A stretch of DNA of 64,000 nt from positions 2,768,001 to 2,832,000 of the forward strand of contig NZ_CP015612.1 in assembly GCF_002138415.1 (NCBI RefSeq). The letters are read 5' to 3'. The translations under genes were made by a program, and so were the position numbers. The first letter of the stretch is position 1; each line of letters opens with the position of its first letter. Below are positions 9,812 through 18,092 of this stretch, one piece after another. The notes beneath the pieces were generated by a model that was given only the letters and a program-made list of their open reading frames with translations, ran no database searches and was not told the origin of the DNA. The stretch comes from Stenotrophomonas maltophilia. GTDB taxonomy: Bacteria; Pseudomonadota; Gammaproteobacteria; Xanthomonadales; Xanthomonadaceae.

Positions 9812-10936
9812 TCAGGCCTCGGCGGCCTCTTCCAGCGCCGGGTAATCGGTGAAACCCTTCGCACCACCACCGAAAAATGTGGCGCGATCCGGCGGATTCA
9901 GTTCTGCACCCGTACGCAGGCGCTCAGGCAGGTCCGGGTTGGCAATGAACGGCCGGCCGAAACCGATCAGATCGGCCCAGCCTTCGGCCAGCGCCTGCCT
10001 GGCGCGCTCGGCGGTGTACTTGCCGGCGTAGATCAGCGTGCCCGGGTAGACCATGCGTAGCGCCTGCTTGAACGCCACCGGCATCAGCGGCGCATCATCC
10101 CAATCCGCTTCGGCAATGTGCAGGTAGCCCACCCCCATCTCACCGAGCAGGTGTGCGGCAGCCAGATAGGTCGCCTGCGGCGTATCGTCCACCGCCCCCT
10201 GCAGCGTGGTCAGCGGCGCCAGGCGCACGCCCACACGCTCGCCACCGGCAACCTCGACCACCGCCTGCACGACCTCGCGCAGGAAGCGCAGCCGGTTCTG
10301 CAGCGAACCGCCATAGCCATCGGTACGCTGGTTGGCCTGCGAGTCGATGAACTGGTTGATCAGGTAGCCATTGGCGCCATGCAGTTCGACGCCGTCGAAG
10401 CCCGCCTCCAGCGCATTGCGGGCGGCCTGCGCGTAATCGGCGACGATGCCCGGAATCTCGTCTTCGCGCAGCGCACGCGGCATCGAATGCTGGATCATCT
10501 CGCCGACGCCGGCTTCGGGACCTGCCCCTGTCGGGTCGACGAACACTTTCACGCCATCGGCCAGCAATGCCGAGGAAGACACCGGCGCAGCGCCATCGGG
10601 CTGCAGGGCCACATGCGAGACGCGGCCGACGTGCCACAACTGCGCGTAGATGCGGCCACCGGCGGCGTGCACCGCATCGGTCACCTGCCGCCAGCCCTTT
10701 ACCTGTTCGGGGCTATGGATGCCCGGCGTCCAGGCATAGCCCTGGCCCTGCGGGCTGATCTGGGTGCCTTCGCTGACAATCAGGCCGGCACCGGCACGCT
10801 GCGCGTAGTAGGTCGCCATCTCGGCGGTAGCAACGTTGCCGGCAGCCGCACGCGAGCGGGTCATCGGCGGTATCACGATGCGGTTGGGCAGGGTCAGCAG
10901 GCCCAGACGGTGGGAGGTGAACAACATGGCGGACAT
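9812..10936 (-). CDS. NADH:flavin oxidoreductase / alkene reductase (old yellow enzyme family)
   Basis: About 374 residues from the ATG at 10936 (protein start SAMLFTSHRLGLLTLPNRIV). An FMN-dependent TIM-barrel ene-reductase: IVIPPMTRSRA at the N-terminus, AQLWHVGRVSH, the catalytic-site H-x2-N in GVELHGANGYLINQFI, then RTDGYGGSLQNRLRFL and the C-terminal phosphate-binding LIGFGRPFIANPDL. This is the NemA/OYE group that reduces activated C=C bonds, nitrate esters or quinones with NADPH. It is a single-gene unit. A second, more distant OYE-family gene lies at 39921. Confidence 0.93.
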   Translation of the reverse strand: MSAMLFTSHRLGLLTLPNRIVIPPMTRSRAAAGNVATAEMATYYAQRAGAGLIVSEGTQISPQGQGYAWTPGIHSPEQVKGWRQVTDAVHAAGGRIYAQLWHVGRVSHVALQPDGAAPVSSSALLADGVKVFVDPTGAGPEAGVGEMIQHSMPRALREDEIPGIVADYAQAARNALEAGFDGVELHGANGYLINQFIDSQANQRTDGYGGSLQNRLRFLREVVQAVVEVAGGERVGVRLAPLTTLQGAVDDTPQATYLAAAHLLGEMGVGYLHIAEADWDDAPLMPVAFKQALRMVYPGTLIYAGKYTAERARQALAEGWADLIGFGRPFIANPDLPERLRTGAELNPPDRATFFGGGAKGFTDYPALEEAAEA

Positions 10937-11046
10937 CTCTTGCGGGGGGAGTGCCAGCAAGAATGGGGACCGCCTGCGAAAGGCAACAGGCGTGTTGTGG
11001 CAAAACAGTTGTGCCCGGCAGGCAAGGATGGCCCGGCATGAAGGCT

Positions 11047-11070
11047 CATCCACGCATGGCGTGGATCTAC
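11047..11070 (-). repeat. GTAG-type REP (SMAG) hairpin
   Basis: A 24-base element reading GTAGATCCACGCC... on the minus strand, with arms ATCCACGC and GCGTGGAT around a short centre. This is the commonest form of the S. maltophilia GTAG palindrome as I remember it. Its GTAG head provides the TAG stop codon (11069-11067) of the EcsC gene. Confidence 0.9.
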
Positions 11071-11942
11071 TCCAGGCGGGGTTCGATCTTTACCACGCCA
11101 TGCGCCACGCGGTCATAGCAGGTGCGCACCACGTCTTCCCCGTACTTCAGCTCCAGCCGGCGCACGATGAAGTGACCGCGCGCCATATCCTGGTAGTAGT
11201 CGGTGAACATGGTATTGAGCGTTGCACCTGCAGCGGCACCGACAATCGGCACCGCCTGCGCGGCGAATTTCTCGGTGACCACCACGCCGAAACGCGCCGC
11301 CACTTTCTCCACCATCTTCGCCAGCAGCTTGCCGGCTTCCTTCGGTGCCACGCCCAGGGTCAGGTCACGGCCGGTCACCACACGCCCGGCCAGTTCAGCC
11401 GACAGATGCCGCATCACGTCAGTGGTGAAGCCACGGGCCAGGTAATAGCCGGTCTCACTGGCGTCATCGCGCGGCGAGTTGCCACCCAGCGCGAACACCT
11501 CCAGGCAGGCCTGGCGGGTGCTGAACTCGGACAGGTCAAAGCCCTCGCTGCGGGCCACGTCGGCCACCGCGCGCATCATGATGGTGGTCGACACCGGCAG
11601 CTCGATGAACAAGGCCGCAAAGCCGAATGCCCCGCCGACCGCGCCGGAGGTGGCCGCCGCCAATTTGTGCCAGCGGGTGGAGGCCCCCTTGCCCGGGGTG
11701 TTGTCCATGCTCCACAGCGCGGCCTGCGCCGATTTGCTCAGCGCCGCCTGCACCGCACCGTGGATGCGGTTGGAGACCGAACTGGGCAGTGCTTTCACCG
11801 CGAACTCCAGCGGCGTGCCAACCAGGTTGGCCATGCGCGCGGTCAGGGTCGGCGCTTCCAGCAGCGCCACCGCCCGCTGCAGGTCGGACCAGTCGCGGGC
11901 GTCGTGGGCGATGTCGCGGGGGAGCAGGATGGGCTCGTTCAT
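11067..11942 (-). CDS. EcsC family protein
   Basis: About 291 residues from the ATG at 11942. The EcsC domain is recognised by the segments WHKLAAATSGAVGGAFG, FIELPVSTTIMMRAVADVAR and the C-terminal FAAQAVPIVGAAAGATLNT. EcsC proteins are membrane-associated and of unclear role. The gene stands alone. Its stop codon is taken from the GTAG head of a REP element, so the native C-terminus may originally have been different. Confidence 0.85.
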   Translation of the reverse strand: MNEPILLPRDIAHDARDWSDLQRAVALLEAPTLTARMANLVGTPLEFAVKALPSSVSNRIHGAVQAALSKSAQAALWSMDNTPGKGASTRWHKLAAATSGAVGGAFGFAALFIELPVSTTIMMRAVADVARSEGFDLSEFSTRQACLEVFALGGNSPRDDASETGYYLARGFTTDVMRHLSAELAGRVVTGRDLTLGVAPKEAGKLLAKMVEKVAARFGVVVTEKFAAQAVPIVGAAAGATLNTMFTDYYQDMARGHFIVRRLELKYGEDVVRTCYDRVAHGVVKIEPRLE

Positions 11943-12063
11943 GGCGCCGATCTTAGCGCCAGGGAGTTGAACGGAGGGTGGTAGCGCCCTCGGCACCGGT
12001 CTATGATCCCAGTAGCGGCCCCGCTTGCATGGGGTCATGGAACAACCCAGGCAAGGACGCCCC

Positions 12064-12618
12064 ATGCTCGCCCGACTACTGCTGATCTGCCCTCTTTTCC
12101 TGGCTGCTCTCGGCCTGCCTCACATCGTCAAGGCCGAAGGTCGATGCCCACCGGGTTCCTACCCCATTGGCGGGCAAGGCGTGTTGGGTTGTGCGCCGAT
12201 TCCCGGAGGCGGTGGTGGCGACGCCGGACTTTCTCCGTCCGCACCAACCACCCGAGTAAAGATGGGCTCCGAATGGGTTGCATTTGCCCGTTCGCCGAAT
12301 GGCACACTCCTCGGCTGGAGCGTTCGCCAACACAAACAGAAGGCTGCCGAGAAACAGGCATTGAAGACCTGTAACAAGCGCAGCGGAACACAGTGCGAGA
12401 TCATTGCCTCGTTCACTGAAAGATGCGCCTACGCATTGCAGCACTACGACACCGGCCGGTTTGAAGTGGTCTTCCGCAGCGACAATGAATTGGCGCTCGG
12501 CACCGAAGTCGCACGCCAGACCTGCCCCAACGGTTGCCGATCGGTTCATTTCACTTGCGCCCGGGCAGTCAACCTGTATGGCAGGGGTCCCGACCCGGGA
12601 CCCAACTGGTCTCCTTGA
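12064..12618 (+). CDS. DUF4189 domain secreted protein
   Basis: 184 residues. AAGGA sits 6 bases before the ATG at 12064. A signal peptide (LARLLLICPLFLAALGL, cleavage near KAEG) is followed by a Cys-containing segment EGRCPPGSYPIGGQG and GCAPIPGG, then a DUF4189 domain with a Cys-rich core (WSVRQHKQKAAEKQALKTC). Periplasmic or secreted, function unknown. The same N-terminal signature occurs in two genes at the end of the T4SS locus (22961 and 23896), making this a third, dispersed paralogue about 10 kb from them. Confidence 0.82.
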   Translation: MLARLLLICPLFLAALGLPHIVKAEGRCPPGSYPIGGQGVLGCAPIPGGGGGDAGLSPSAPTTRVKMGSEWVAFARSPNGTLLGWSVRQHKQKAAEKQALKTCNKRSGTQCEIIASFTERCAYALQHYDTGRFEVVFRSDNELALGTEVARQTCPNGCRSVHFTCARAVNLYGRGPDPGPNWSP

Positions 12619-12623
12619 GAGTG

Positions 12624-12654
12624 GAAACCGGGGGAGCGGTTCTACCCCCGTTTC
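12624..12654. terminator. Hairpin between the DUF4189 gene and orn
   Basis: AAACCGGGGG pairs with CCCCCGTTT (one bulged base) around an approximately 10-base loop, followed by CTC on the plus strand and preceded by A-rich sequence that would be U-rich in the opposite transcript. It lies between two convergent genes and may serve both. Confidence 0.6.
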
Positions 12655-12711
12655 TCAGCACCGGTGGTGTCCATTTGATTGGTAGTGCCTGCCGCTGATT
12701 GGCACCACCAA

Positions 12712-13284
12712 TCAGGCTGTCGGCAACCCCGACAGCGCCCCCATGAACTGGCGGTAGTGGCGCAGCTCGGCGATCGAGTCGTGCACGTCGCTCAGCGCGG
12801 TGTGGTTGCTGTTCTTGCCGACGCCGGCGGCCACGGTCGGCGCCCATCGCTTGGCCAGTTCCTTCATCGTGGACACGTCCAGGTTGCGGTAGTGGAAATA
12901 CTTCTCCAGGCGGGGCATCTGGCGGTGCAGGAAGCGGCGGTCCTGGCAGATCGAGTTGCCGCACATCGGCGACAGGCCGGCCGGAATCCATTGTGCCAGG
13001 AAGTTCACGGTCTGCGCCTCGGCCTGGGCCAGTGTGGTGGTGCTGTCCACCACGCGCTGCCACAGGCCCGAACGACGATGCTGGTTGCGGTTCCACTCGT
13101 CCATCGCTTCCAGCGTTTCCAGCGGATGATGGATGGCGAATTCAGGGCCCTCGGCCAGCACGTTGAGCTGGGCATCGGTGACCACGGTGGCGATCTCGAT
13201 GATCGAATCGTTGTCGGTGTCCAACCCGGTCATTTCCAGGTCGATCCAGATCAGTCGTTCGTTGGCCGCGCCGGTGTCCGCCAT
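12712..13284 (-). CDS. orn: Oligoribonuclease
   Basis: 190 residues, close to the usual 181. It degrades 2-5 nucleotide RNAs, including pGpG from cyclic-di-GMP turnover. DEDDh exonuclease motifs are present: Exo[13 protein letters not shown] (D15, E17), ExoII around [15 protein letters not shown], and Exo[21 protein letters not shown] with the catalytic His and Asp. ATG at 13284. Cytoplasmic and probably essential in related bacteria. Confidence 0.97.
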   Translation of the reverse strand: MADTGAANERLIWIDLEMTGLDTDNDSIIEIATVVTDAQLNVLAEGPEFAIHHPLETLEAMDEWNRNQHRRSGLWQRVVDSTTTLAQAEAQTVNFLAQWIPAGLSPMCGNSICQDRRFLHRQMPRLEKYFHYRNLDVSTMKELAKRWAPTVAAGVGKNSNHTALSDVHDSIAELRHYRQFMGALSGLPTA

Positions 13285-13359
13285 TGTGTCGCCTCGTTGC
13301 TGGGCAGGCGCGCGGCCTACCGGTAATGAAAAGAGGCGCCCATCATACCCGTTCGCCCC

Positions 13360-13884
13360 TCAGCCCTCGCCGGCGTGGTCTTCCAGCAGCAGCGGCGGCT
13401 TGCCACGCTTTGCGCGGAAATAATTGGTCAGGCGTGTACTGGCTTCCTTGGCCAGCACCCCGCCGTGAATCTCGACGCGATGGTTGTGGCGGGCGTCGCC
13501 AATGAGGTCGAACACGCTGCCGCAGGCGCCCGTCTTGGGGTCACTGGCGCCGTAGACCAGACGGGCGACGCGTGCATGCACGATCGCCATCGCGCACATC
13601 GCGCACGGCTCCAGGGTCACATACAGCGTGCTGCCGAGCAGGCGGTGGTTCGCCAGCAGCTTTCCGCCGGCCCGCATCGCCACGATCTCGGCGTGCGCGC
13701 TGGGGTCGTGCGAGGCGATGTTGAGGTTCCAGCCCTCCCCCAGCAGCTGGCCATCGGCACCCACCAGCACAGCTCCGACCGGAATTTCGTCGAACTCGCG
13801 CTGCGCGCGCTCGGCCAGCGCCAGCGCGTGGCGCATCCAGTGTTCATCGGTGTCGTGCACCGGCACGCCCAGGGCGTCGGTCAT
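13360..13884 (-). CDS. tadA: tRNA-specific adenosine(34) deaminase
   Basis: 174 residues from the ATG at 13884. It converts A34 of tRNA-Arg(ACG) to inosine. The zinc site is complete: H64-A-E66 and P93-C94-A-M-C97, with IPVGAVLV preceding. The last part FDLIGDARHNHRVEIHGGVL fits TadA rather than cytosine deaminases or GuaD. Lies between orn and an HxlR-type regulator, all on the minus strand. Confidence 0.95.
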   Translation of the reverse strand: MTDALGVPVHDTDEHWMRHALALAERAQREFDEIPVGAVLVGADGQLLGEGWNLNIASHDPSAHAEIVAMRAGGKLLANHRLLGSTLYVTLEPCAMCAMAIVHARVARLVYGASDPKTGACGSVFDLIGDARHNHRVEIHGGVLAKEASTRLTNYFRAKRGKPPLLLEDHAGEG

Positions 13885-13959
13885 GGCGGTTCTCGCGTGT
13901 GTGCAGGGCCAGGATGGCCGCCGGGGCCGCATTGTACGCTCCGGGCCGTGCAGGCGCCG

Positions 13960-14319
13960 CTAGCGCGCGTCGAAGCGCTCGCGGGCCGCATCCAGCGTCG
14001 GGAAATTGTGCTCCGCCCAGCGGTCCAGGGCGGACAACGTCTCGACCAGACCGTGCGCGACCTCGGTCAGGCGGTACTCGACATGCAGCGGTTTGCTGCC
14101 CCGGTCACACCGCTCGACCAGCCCATTGCGCTCCAGCTGTCGCAGAGTCTGGGTCAGCACCTTCTGCGAGATGCCTTCGATCTTCCGCAGCAACGCGCCG
14201 TTGCGAAGCGGGCCCTGCGCCAATGCCGGCAGCAGCAGCATCACCCACTTGCCGGAGATCAGCGCCAGCGCATCGCGCGCCGAGCAATCGGCGGCATAGA
14301 CATCGCCCGGATAGGCCAT
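13960..14319 (-). CDS. HxlR family winged-helix transcriptional regulator
   Basis: 119 residues from the ATG at 14319. The HxlR pattern is clear: CSARDALALISGKWVMLLLPAL at the N-terminus, the recognition-helix region ISQKVLTQTLRQLERNGLVER, and the wing VEYRLTEVAHGLVETL. It is divergent from a flavodoxin-fold reductase gene 77 bases away, the usual arrangement for a regulator responding to electrophiles or quinones. A possible operator lies at 14322-14339. Confidence 0.9.
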   Translation of the reverse strand: MAYPGDVYAADCSARDALALISGKWVMLLLPALAQGPLRNGALLRKIEGISQKVLTQTLRQLERNGLVERCDRGSKPLHVEYRLTEVAHGLVETLSALDRWAEHNFPTLDAARERFDAR

Positions 14320-14321
14320 GG

Positions 14322-14339
14322 TTACCTCAAGGTGCGTAA
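14322..14339. promoter_or_regulatory. Possible HxlR operator
   Basis: TTACCTCAAGGTGCGTAA has complementary ends TTAC/GTAA and an inner ACCT/AGGT pair, offset. It starts 3 bases upstream of the regulator's ATG in the divergent spacer. Imperfect, so tentative. Confidence 0.35.
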
Positions 14340-14396
14340 TTGCCGGGGCATGCCGGCACCGCGAGGATGGTCGCACACTCCTCGAACACCTCGCCC

Positions 14397-15164
14397 ATGC
14401 GCGCCCTGATCCTGCTGGCCCACCCCGAACCCCGCTCCTTCAATGCCCACCTCGCCGCGCAGGCGGCCGAGCAGCTGAGGCACGACCACTCGCAGGTGGA
14501 TGTGGTCGACCTGTATGCGGAAGGCTTCGATCCGCTGGAAGCGGCCTGGCACCATCCACGGCGCCTGCAGCCCGAGCGCTTCGATGCCCAGCCCGAACAA
14601 CGCCACAGCGCCGAACTGGAGCATTTACCCGCCGTTGTGCAACGTCACCTGCACCTGCTGCGGGTCGCAGACCTGGTGATCCTGCAGTTCCCGCTGTGGT
14701 GGTTCGCGGCGCCAGCCATCCTCAAGGGCTGGCTGGACCGCGTGCTGGTGTATGGACCGATGTACAACAGCCGTCAGCGCCACGAACTTGGCGTGATGCA
14801 GGGCAAGCGTGCATTGCTGAGCGTCACCACCGGTTCATCGGCACGGGCATGCGCGGTGGACGGCCGCGAAGGCGACACCCGATTGCTGCTGTGGCCGTTG
14901 ATGTACAGCCTGCGCTACGTCGGCTTCGAGGTGATGGAGCCATGCGTGGTGCATGGCGTGCGTTCCGGGCTTGCAGCGGAACGCGTGCAGGCCCACGACG
15001 AAGCACTGGTTGCAGCCACCCTTTCCTACCGCGAGCGACTGACGCACTGGCGGCAGTGGCCAATCGTGCCCTTCAACGACAGCGATGACTTCGAGGATGG
15101 GGTGGTACTGCGCGCGGACGCGACTGCGCACAGCCCCTTCATCCGCCACCGCGACGCGGGATGA
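14397..15164 (+). CDS. NAD(P)H-dependent oxidoreductase, flavodoxin-like fold (MdaB/KefF/NQO group)
   Basis: 255 residues from the ATG at 14397. Begins RALILLAHPEPRSFNAHLA, the FMN phosphate-binding loop of the Flavodoxin_2 family, then LQFPLWWFAAPAILKGWLDR with the classic P-x-WW pattern, and GKRALLSVTTGS. Members reduce quinones by two electrons and protect against redox stress. Divergent from the HxlR regulator, which probably controls it. The C-terminal 30 residues are rich in Asp/Glu and not conserved. Confidence 0.9.
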   Translation: MRALILLAHPEPRSFNAHLAAQAAEQLRHDHSQVDVVDLYAEGFDPLEAAWHHPRRLQPERFDAQPEQRHSAELEHLPAVVQRHLHLLRVADLVILQFPLWWFAAPAILKGWLDRVLVYGPMYNSRQRHELGVMQGKRALLSVTTGSSARACAVDGREGDTRLLLWPLMYSLRYVGFEVMEPCVVHGVRSGLAAERVQAHDEALVAATLSYRERLTHWRQWPIVPFNDSDDFEDGVVLRADATAHSPFIRHRDAG

Positions 15165-15232
15165 ATCTTCGCCTGCAGGCGCTACCGGAAAGCCTCATAC
15201 TTCGCACTCTTCCGAAGCACCTTGGTGAACCC

Positions 15233-15670
15233 ATGACCACCCTGCGCCCCTCTCGCGCCGACGACGGCGCCGCCCTTGTCGACCTCTGGCGTCGCGCCGT
15301 CGACGCCACCCACGACTTCCTCAGCGCCGACGACCGCCAGGCGATCGATGCCGAAGTCGCCGGTTTCCTGCCGCAGGCGCCGATGACCGTTGCTGTCGAT
15401 GCACAGGATCGGCCGCTGGGCTTCATGCTGATCGACGGCACGCACATGGAAGCGCTGTTCATCGATCCGGACGTACGTGGCACCGGCATCGGCCGGCAAC
15501 TGCTGCAGCACGCTCTGACCCAGCATCCGCAGCTGAGCACTGACGTCAACGAACAGAACGCACAGGCCGTCGGCTTCTACCTGCGCATGGGCTTCGTCGA
15601 AAGCGGCCGCTCACCGCTCGATTCGCAAGGCCGTCCGTATCCGCTCATCCATCTTCGGCATAACGGCTGA
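15233..15670 (+). CDS. GNAT family N-acetyltransferase (YjaB-like)
   Basis: 145 residues from the ATG at 15233, where the GNAT fold begins (TTLRPSRADDGAALVDLWRR). The acetyl-CoA pyrophosphate loop is ALFIDPDVRGTGIGRQLLQHA, and motif B is VNEQNAQAVGFYLRMGFVE. Substrate unknown; the sequence resembles the YjaB group. It follows the reductase gene by 68 bases on the same strand and could be in the same transcript. Confidence 0.88.
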   Translation: MTTLRPSRADDGAALVDLWRRAVDATHDFLSADDRQAIDAEVAGFLPQAPMTVAVDAQDRPLGFMLIDGTHMEALFIDPDVRGTGIGRQLLQHALTQHPQLSTDVNEQNAQAVGFYLRMGFVESGRSPLDSQGRPYPLIHLRHNG

Positions 15671-15728
15671 CATCCGTCGGCAGCGGCCACGTGCTAGCGT
15701 GGCTGCTTTCGACCAAAGAACGCCGTGC

Positions 15729-15935
15729 ATGGATGGTGCAAAAGCCCTGCTGACCCTGTTTGCGCTGGGCATCAGCCTGGTCTGGATCCTGGTGCCGTTC
15801 GCCATCTTCGCCGTGCGCAACCTGCTGCGTGAGGTACTGGTCGAGCAGCGCCGTACCAACGAACTGCTTGAACACATCGGCGGCTACCGCATTCCGAAGC
15901 CGCAACCCGAACCGACTGTCTGGCGGGCGCCCTGA
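15729..15935 (+). CDS. Small single-pass membrane protein
   Basis: 68 residues from the ATG at 15729. One strong transmembrane segment (TLFALGISLVWILVPFAIFA) then a basic/coiled stretch RNLLREVLVEQRRTNELLEH, followed by a proline-rich tail. This layout is common in small xanthomonad envelope proteins. No function known to me. Confidence 0.65.
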   Translation: MDGAKALLTLFALGISLVWILVPFAIFAVRNLLREVLVEQRRTNELLEHIGGYRIPKPQPEPTVWRAP

Positions 15936-15957
15936 GCCGGAACGTGCCAGGCCCGGA

Positions 15958-16464
15958 TCAGGCCGTCGCCTCGAAGGCCGGAGAGTACTGCACCTCGCCC
16001 TGTGCCAGCGGAGGCTGCAGGCAAAGTGCCTGGAAGTACTCTGCAGGCACACCCGGCAGGACCAGGCCCGGCTCGGCACGGAAGCCGAAGCGACCGTAAT
16101 AGGCCGGCTCGCCCAGCAATACACAGCCATGTCCACCCTGCTGACGCAGCGCTTCAAGTGCGGCGTGCATCAGGGCCGCACCGATGCCCTGCCCCTGCCA
16201 CGCGGGCACTACCGAGATCGGGCCCAGACCAAACCAGCCCGTGCTGCCATCGCTGATCGTCACCGGCGACACCGCCACATGGCCGATCACCTTGCCGTCC
16301 ATCTCGGCCACCAGCGAAACGTTCAGCTCCCCGCGTGCGCGCAGGGCGTCGACGATGAACTGCTCGGTATGGCTGCTGTGCGCAGCGTCCCGGAATGCGG
16401 CCTCGGTGAGCGCATGGAGAGGGGCCTGATCATCAATGGCTTCGGCACGGATGGTGTAGTTCAT
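15958..16464 (-). CDS. GNAT family N-acetyltransferase
   Basis: 168 residues from the ATG at 16464. The acetyl-CoA loop GLGPISVVPAWQGQGIGAAL and the following GCVLLGEPAYYGRFGF match the YhbS-like acetyltransferases. Starts NYTIRAEAIDDQAPLHALTE. Substrate unknown. The reading frame extends upstream but lacks GNAT features there. Confidence 0.88.
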   Translation of the reverse strand: MNYTIRAEAIDDQAPLHALTEAAFRDAAHSSHTEQFIVDALRARGELNVSLVAEMDGKVIGHVAVSPVTISDGSTGWFGLGPISVVPAWQGQGIGAALMHAALEALRQQGGHGCVLLGEPAYYGRFGFRAEPGLVLPGVPAEYFQALCLQPPLAQGEVQYSPAFEATA

Positions 16465-16738
16465 GGCGTAATGTTGGCTTGCGTGAGAGTTGCGTGAATT
16501 AGCGACCGATGTCACAAATTTTCGGCGAAATGTCGAACGCGAAGCGCAACCGCCCCGCGAACCTCGAATCGCCTGTGCCGCAATCGATTCGGCGATGCCG
16601 CCGAACGCTGAATGCGTCAAAATTCCGTCGCCGACGCCTTGCCGTAGCTGGCGCCAGGTTTCCAGAACACTCCATAATCGATAAACCTGTCACCAGGGAA
16701 GGATATATGGACACGGACGCACGATGCAGGATGCCGCC

Positions 16739-17395
16739 ATGGATGTAGCCATGCCGACACGCAAGGGACGCCATCTGGTACCGATGGGCCTGTTGCTGGC
16801 GCTGACGGCCTGCTCGCCTTACGCGGATGCAGAGCGTGACGTCGCCGCTGGTGGGCGCGGCCTGGCCAAACTCAACCCGTCACCGCAGCAGGGCTACGAG
16901 CTGGTACTGACACTGAAGGATGCCCCCGGCCCCTTCGCGGTGGTCGAGGGCGTTGCCCAGTACGACGCACGCAACTACGCAGCATGCGGGCAGATCGTGC
17001 CTGTAACGGGCACTGCGGGCCGCATCACCAGCCAAGAGCCCGTCACCCTGCACAAGGTCGGCGAGAACGAATACCGCGGCACGTTCTATCTCGACCGCAT
17101 GCAGGACGAGGACTATTACGGGCGTGGCGTCTGCCATTGGTCGCTGACAGGTGTCGGTGCGATGTTGCGCGCCACGAATGGCAAGGCGGACACGCGATTC
17201 CTGACGTTCATCGACAAGAAGCGCATGGACGCGGGGAGCCAATTGACACGGTACTACCCACGCGCCGACTACCCGCGGATCGAAGAGATCACCGGATACG
17301 GAGCGAGCGGCAAGGAAGATCCTTCCAGCTATCGCGCCGATCTGCGCGACGCGCTGTTCTCAACCACCACCACTGTGCAGAAGCTTGTGCCATGA
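16739..17395 (+). CDS. Lipoprotein, candidate immunity protein for the adjacent lipase effector (copy 1)
   Basis: 218 residues if started at the ATG at 16739, which has AGGA 7 bases upstream. Signal peptide with lipobox LTAC, then a domain running from GGRGLAKLNPSP through DAPGPFAVVEGVAQYD to YYPRADYPRIEEI. It is a paralogue of the next gene (many identical blocks: RGLAKLNPSP, VVEGVAQYD, ITSQEP, DEDYYGRGVC). A lipoprotein encoded directly before an XVIPCD lipase effector fits the X-T4SS immunity (X-Tfi) pattern. A 13-codon open frame with a Shine-Dalgarno (16707-16748) overlaps its start and could couple translation or be a vestige. Confidence 0.75.
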   Translation: MDVAMPTRKGRHLVPMGLLLALTACSPYADAERDVAAGGRGLAKLNPSPQQGYELVLTLKDAPGPFAVVEGVAQYDARNYAACGQIVPVTGTAGRITSQEPVTLHKVGENEYRGTFYLDRMQDEDYYGRGVCHWSLTGVGAMLRATNGKADTRFLTFIDKKRMDAGSQLTRYYPRADYPRIEEITGYGASGKEDPSSYRADLRDALFSTTTTVQKLVP

Positions 17396-17438
17396 ACTGC
17401 CAGTGTCACATTTACCTCTACCCCCAAGGAGGCCGACA

Positions 17439-18092
17439 TTGCGCCACAAGATGATTCCGTGCCTTGCTCTGCTTCTGTTGACCGCCTGCCATCCGGAGAC
17501 CGCCATGAACCAGGAACGTGCCGCTGCTGAAGCCGATGTCGCCCAGGGTGGGCGTGGCCTCGCCAAGCTCAACCCCAGCCCGCGCAAGGCCTATGAACTG
17601 GTGCTGCGCCTGAAGGATGCCCCCGGTGATTTCGCGGTGGTCGAGGGAGTCGCGCAGTACGACGTGACCAACGAAGACCAGTGCGGCCACATCGAGCCGG
17701 CCACCGGTACCGCCGCGCGCATCACCAGCCAGGAGCCGGTGGAGCTGCGCAAGGTCGCTGATGGTGAGTACCGGGGCACTGTATACATCGACCGCATGCT
17801 GGACGAGGATTACTACGGTCGTGGCGTCTGCAAGTGGGAATTCAGCGGCGCCGGTGCGATGCTGAAAGCCACTGGCGCCGAGGGTGAAACGCGCTTCCTG
17901 TCGTTCATTGAGGCAGCGCCGTTCGTCAAAGGCGAGACCGAAACTCGCCACTATCCTCGTGCAGACTATCCGCGCGTGAACGAGATTCCTGACTACGGCG
18001 CAAGCGGGCAGGAAGATCCCACCAAATTCCGCCCTGAACTTCAGAATGCGCTGTTCTCGGCTTCACTTGAAGCCAGTGAGGTGCGCCAATGA
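17439..18092 (+). CDS. Lipoprotein, candidate immunity protein for the adjacent lipase effector (copy 2)
   Basis: 217 residues. The start is TTG at 17439: AAGGAGG ends 6 bases before it, whereas the ATG at 17451 would be too far. Signal peptide and lipobox LTAC, then the same domain as the preceding gene (RGLAKLNPSPRKAYELVLRL, DEDYYGRGVCKWEFSGAGAM). It overlaps the lipase gene by four bases (ATGA), so production of toxin and protector is translationally coupled. Probably binds the incoming lipase in the periplasm of the producer and its kin. The function is inferred from position and lipoprotein nature. Confidence 0.78.
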   Translation: MRHKMIPCLALLLLTACHPETAMNQERAAAEADVAQGGRGLAKLNPSPRKAYELVLRLKDAPGDFAVVEGVAQYDVTNEDQCGHIEPATGTAARITSQEPVELRKVADGEYRGTVYIDRMLDEDYYGRGVCKWEFSGAGAMLKATGAEGETRFLSFIEAAPFVKGETETRHYPRADYPRVNEIPDYGASGQEDPTKFRPELQNALFSASLEASEVRQ

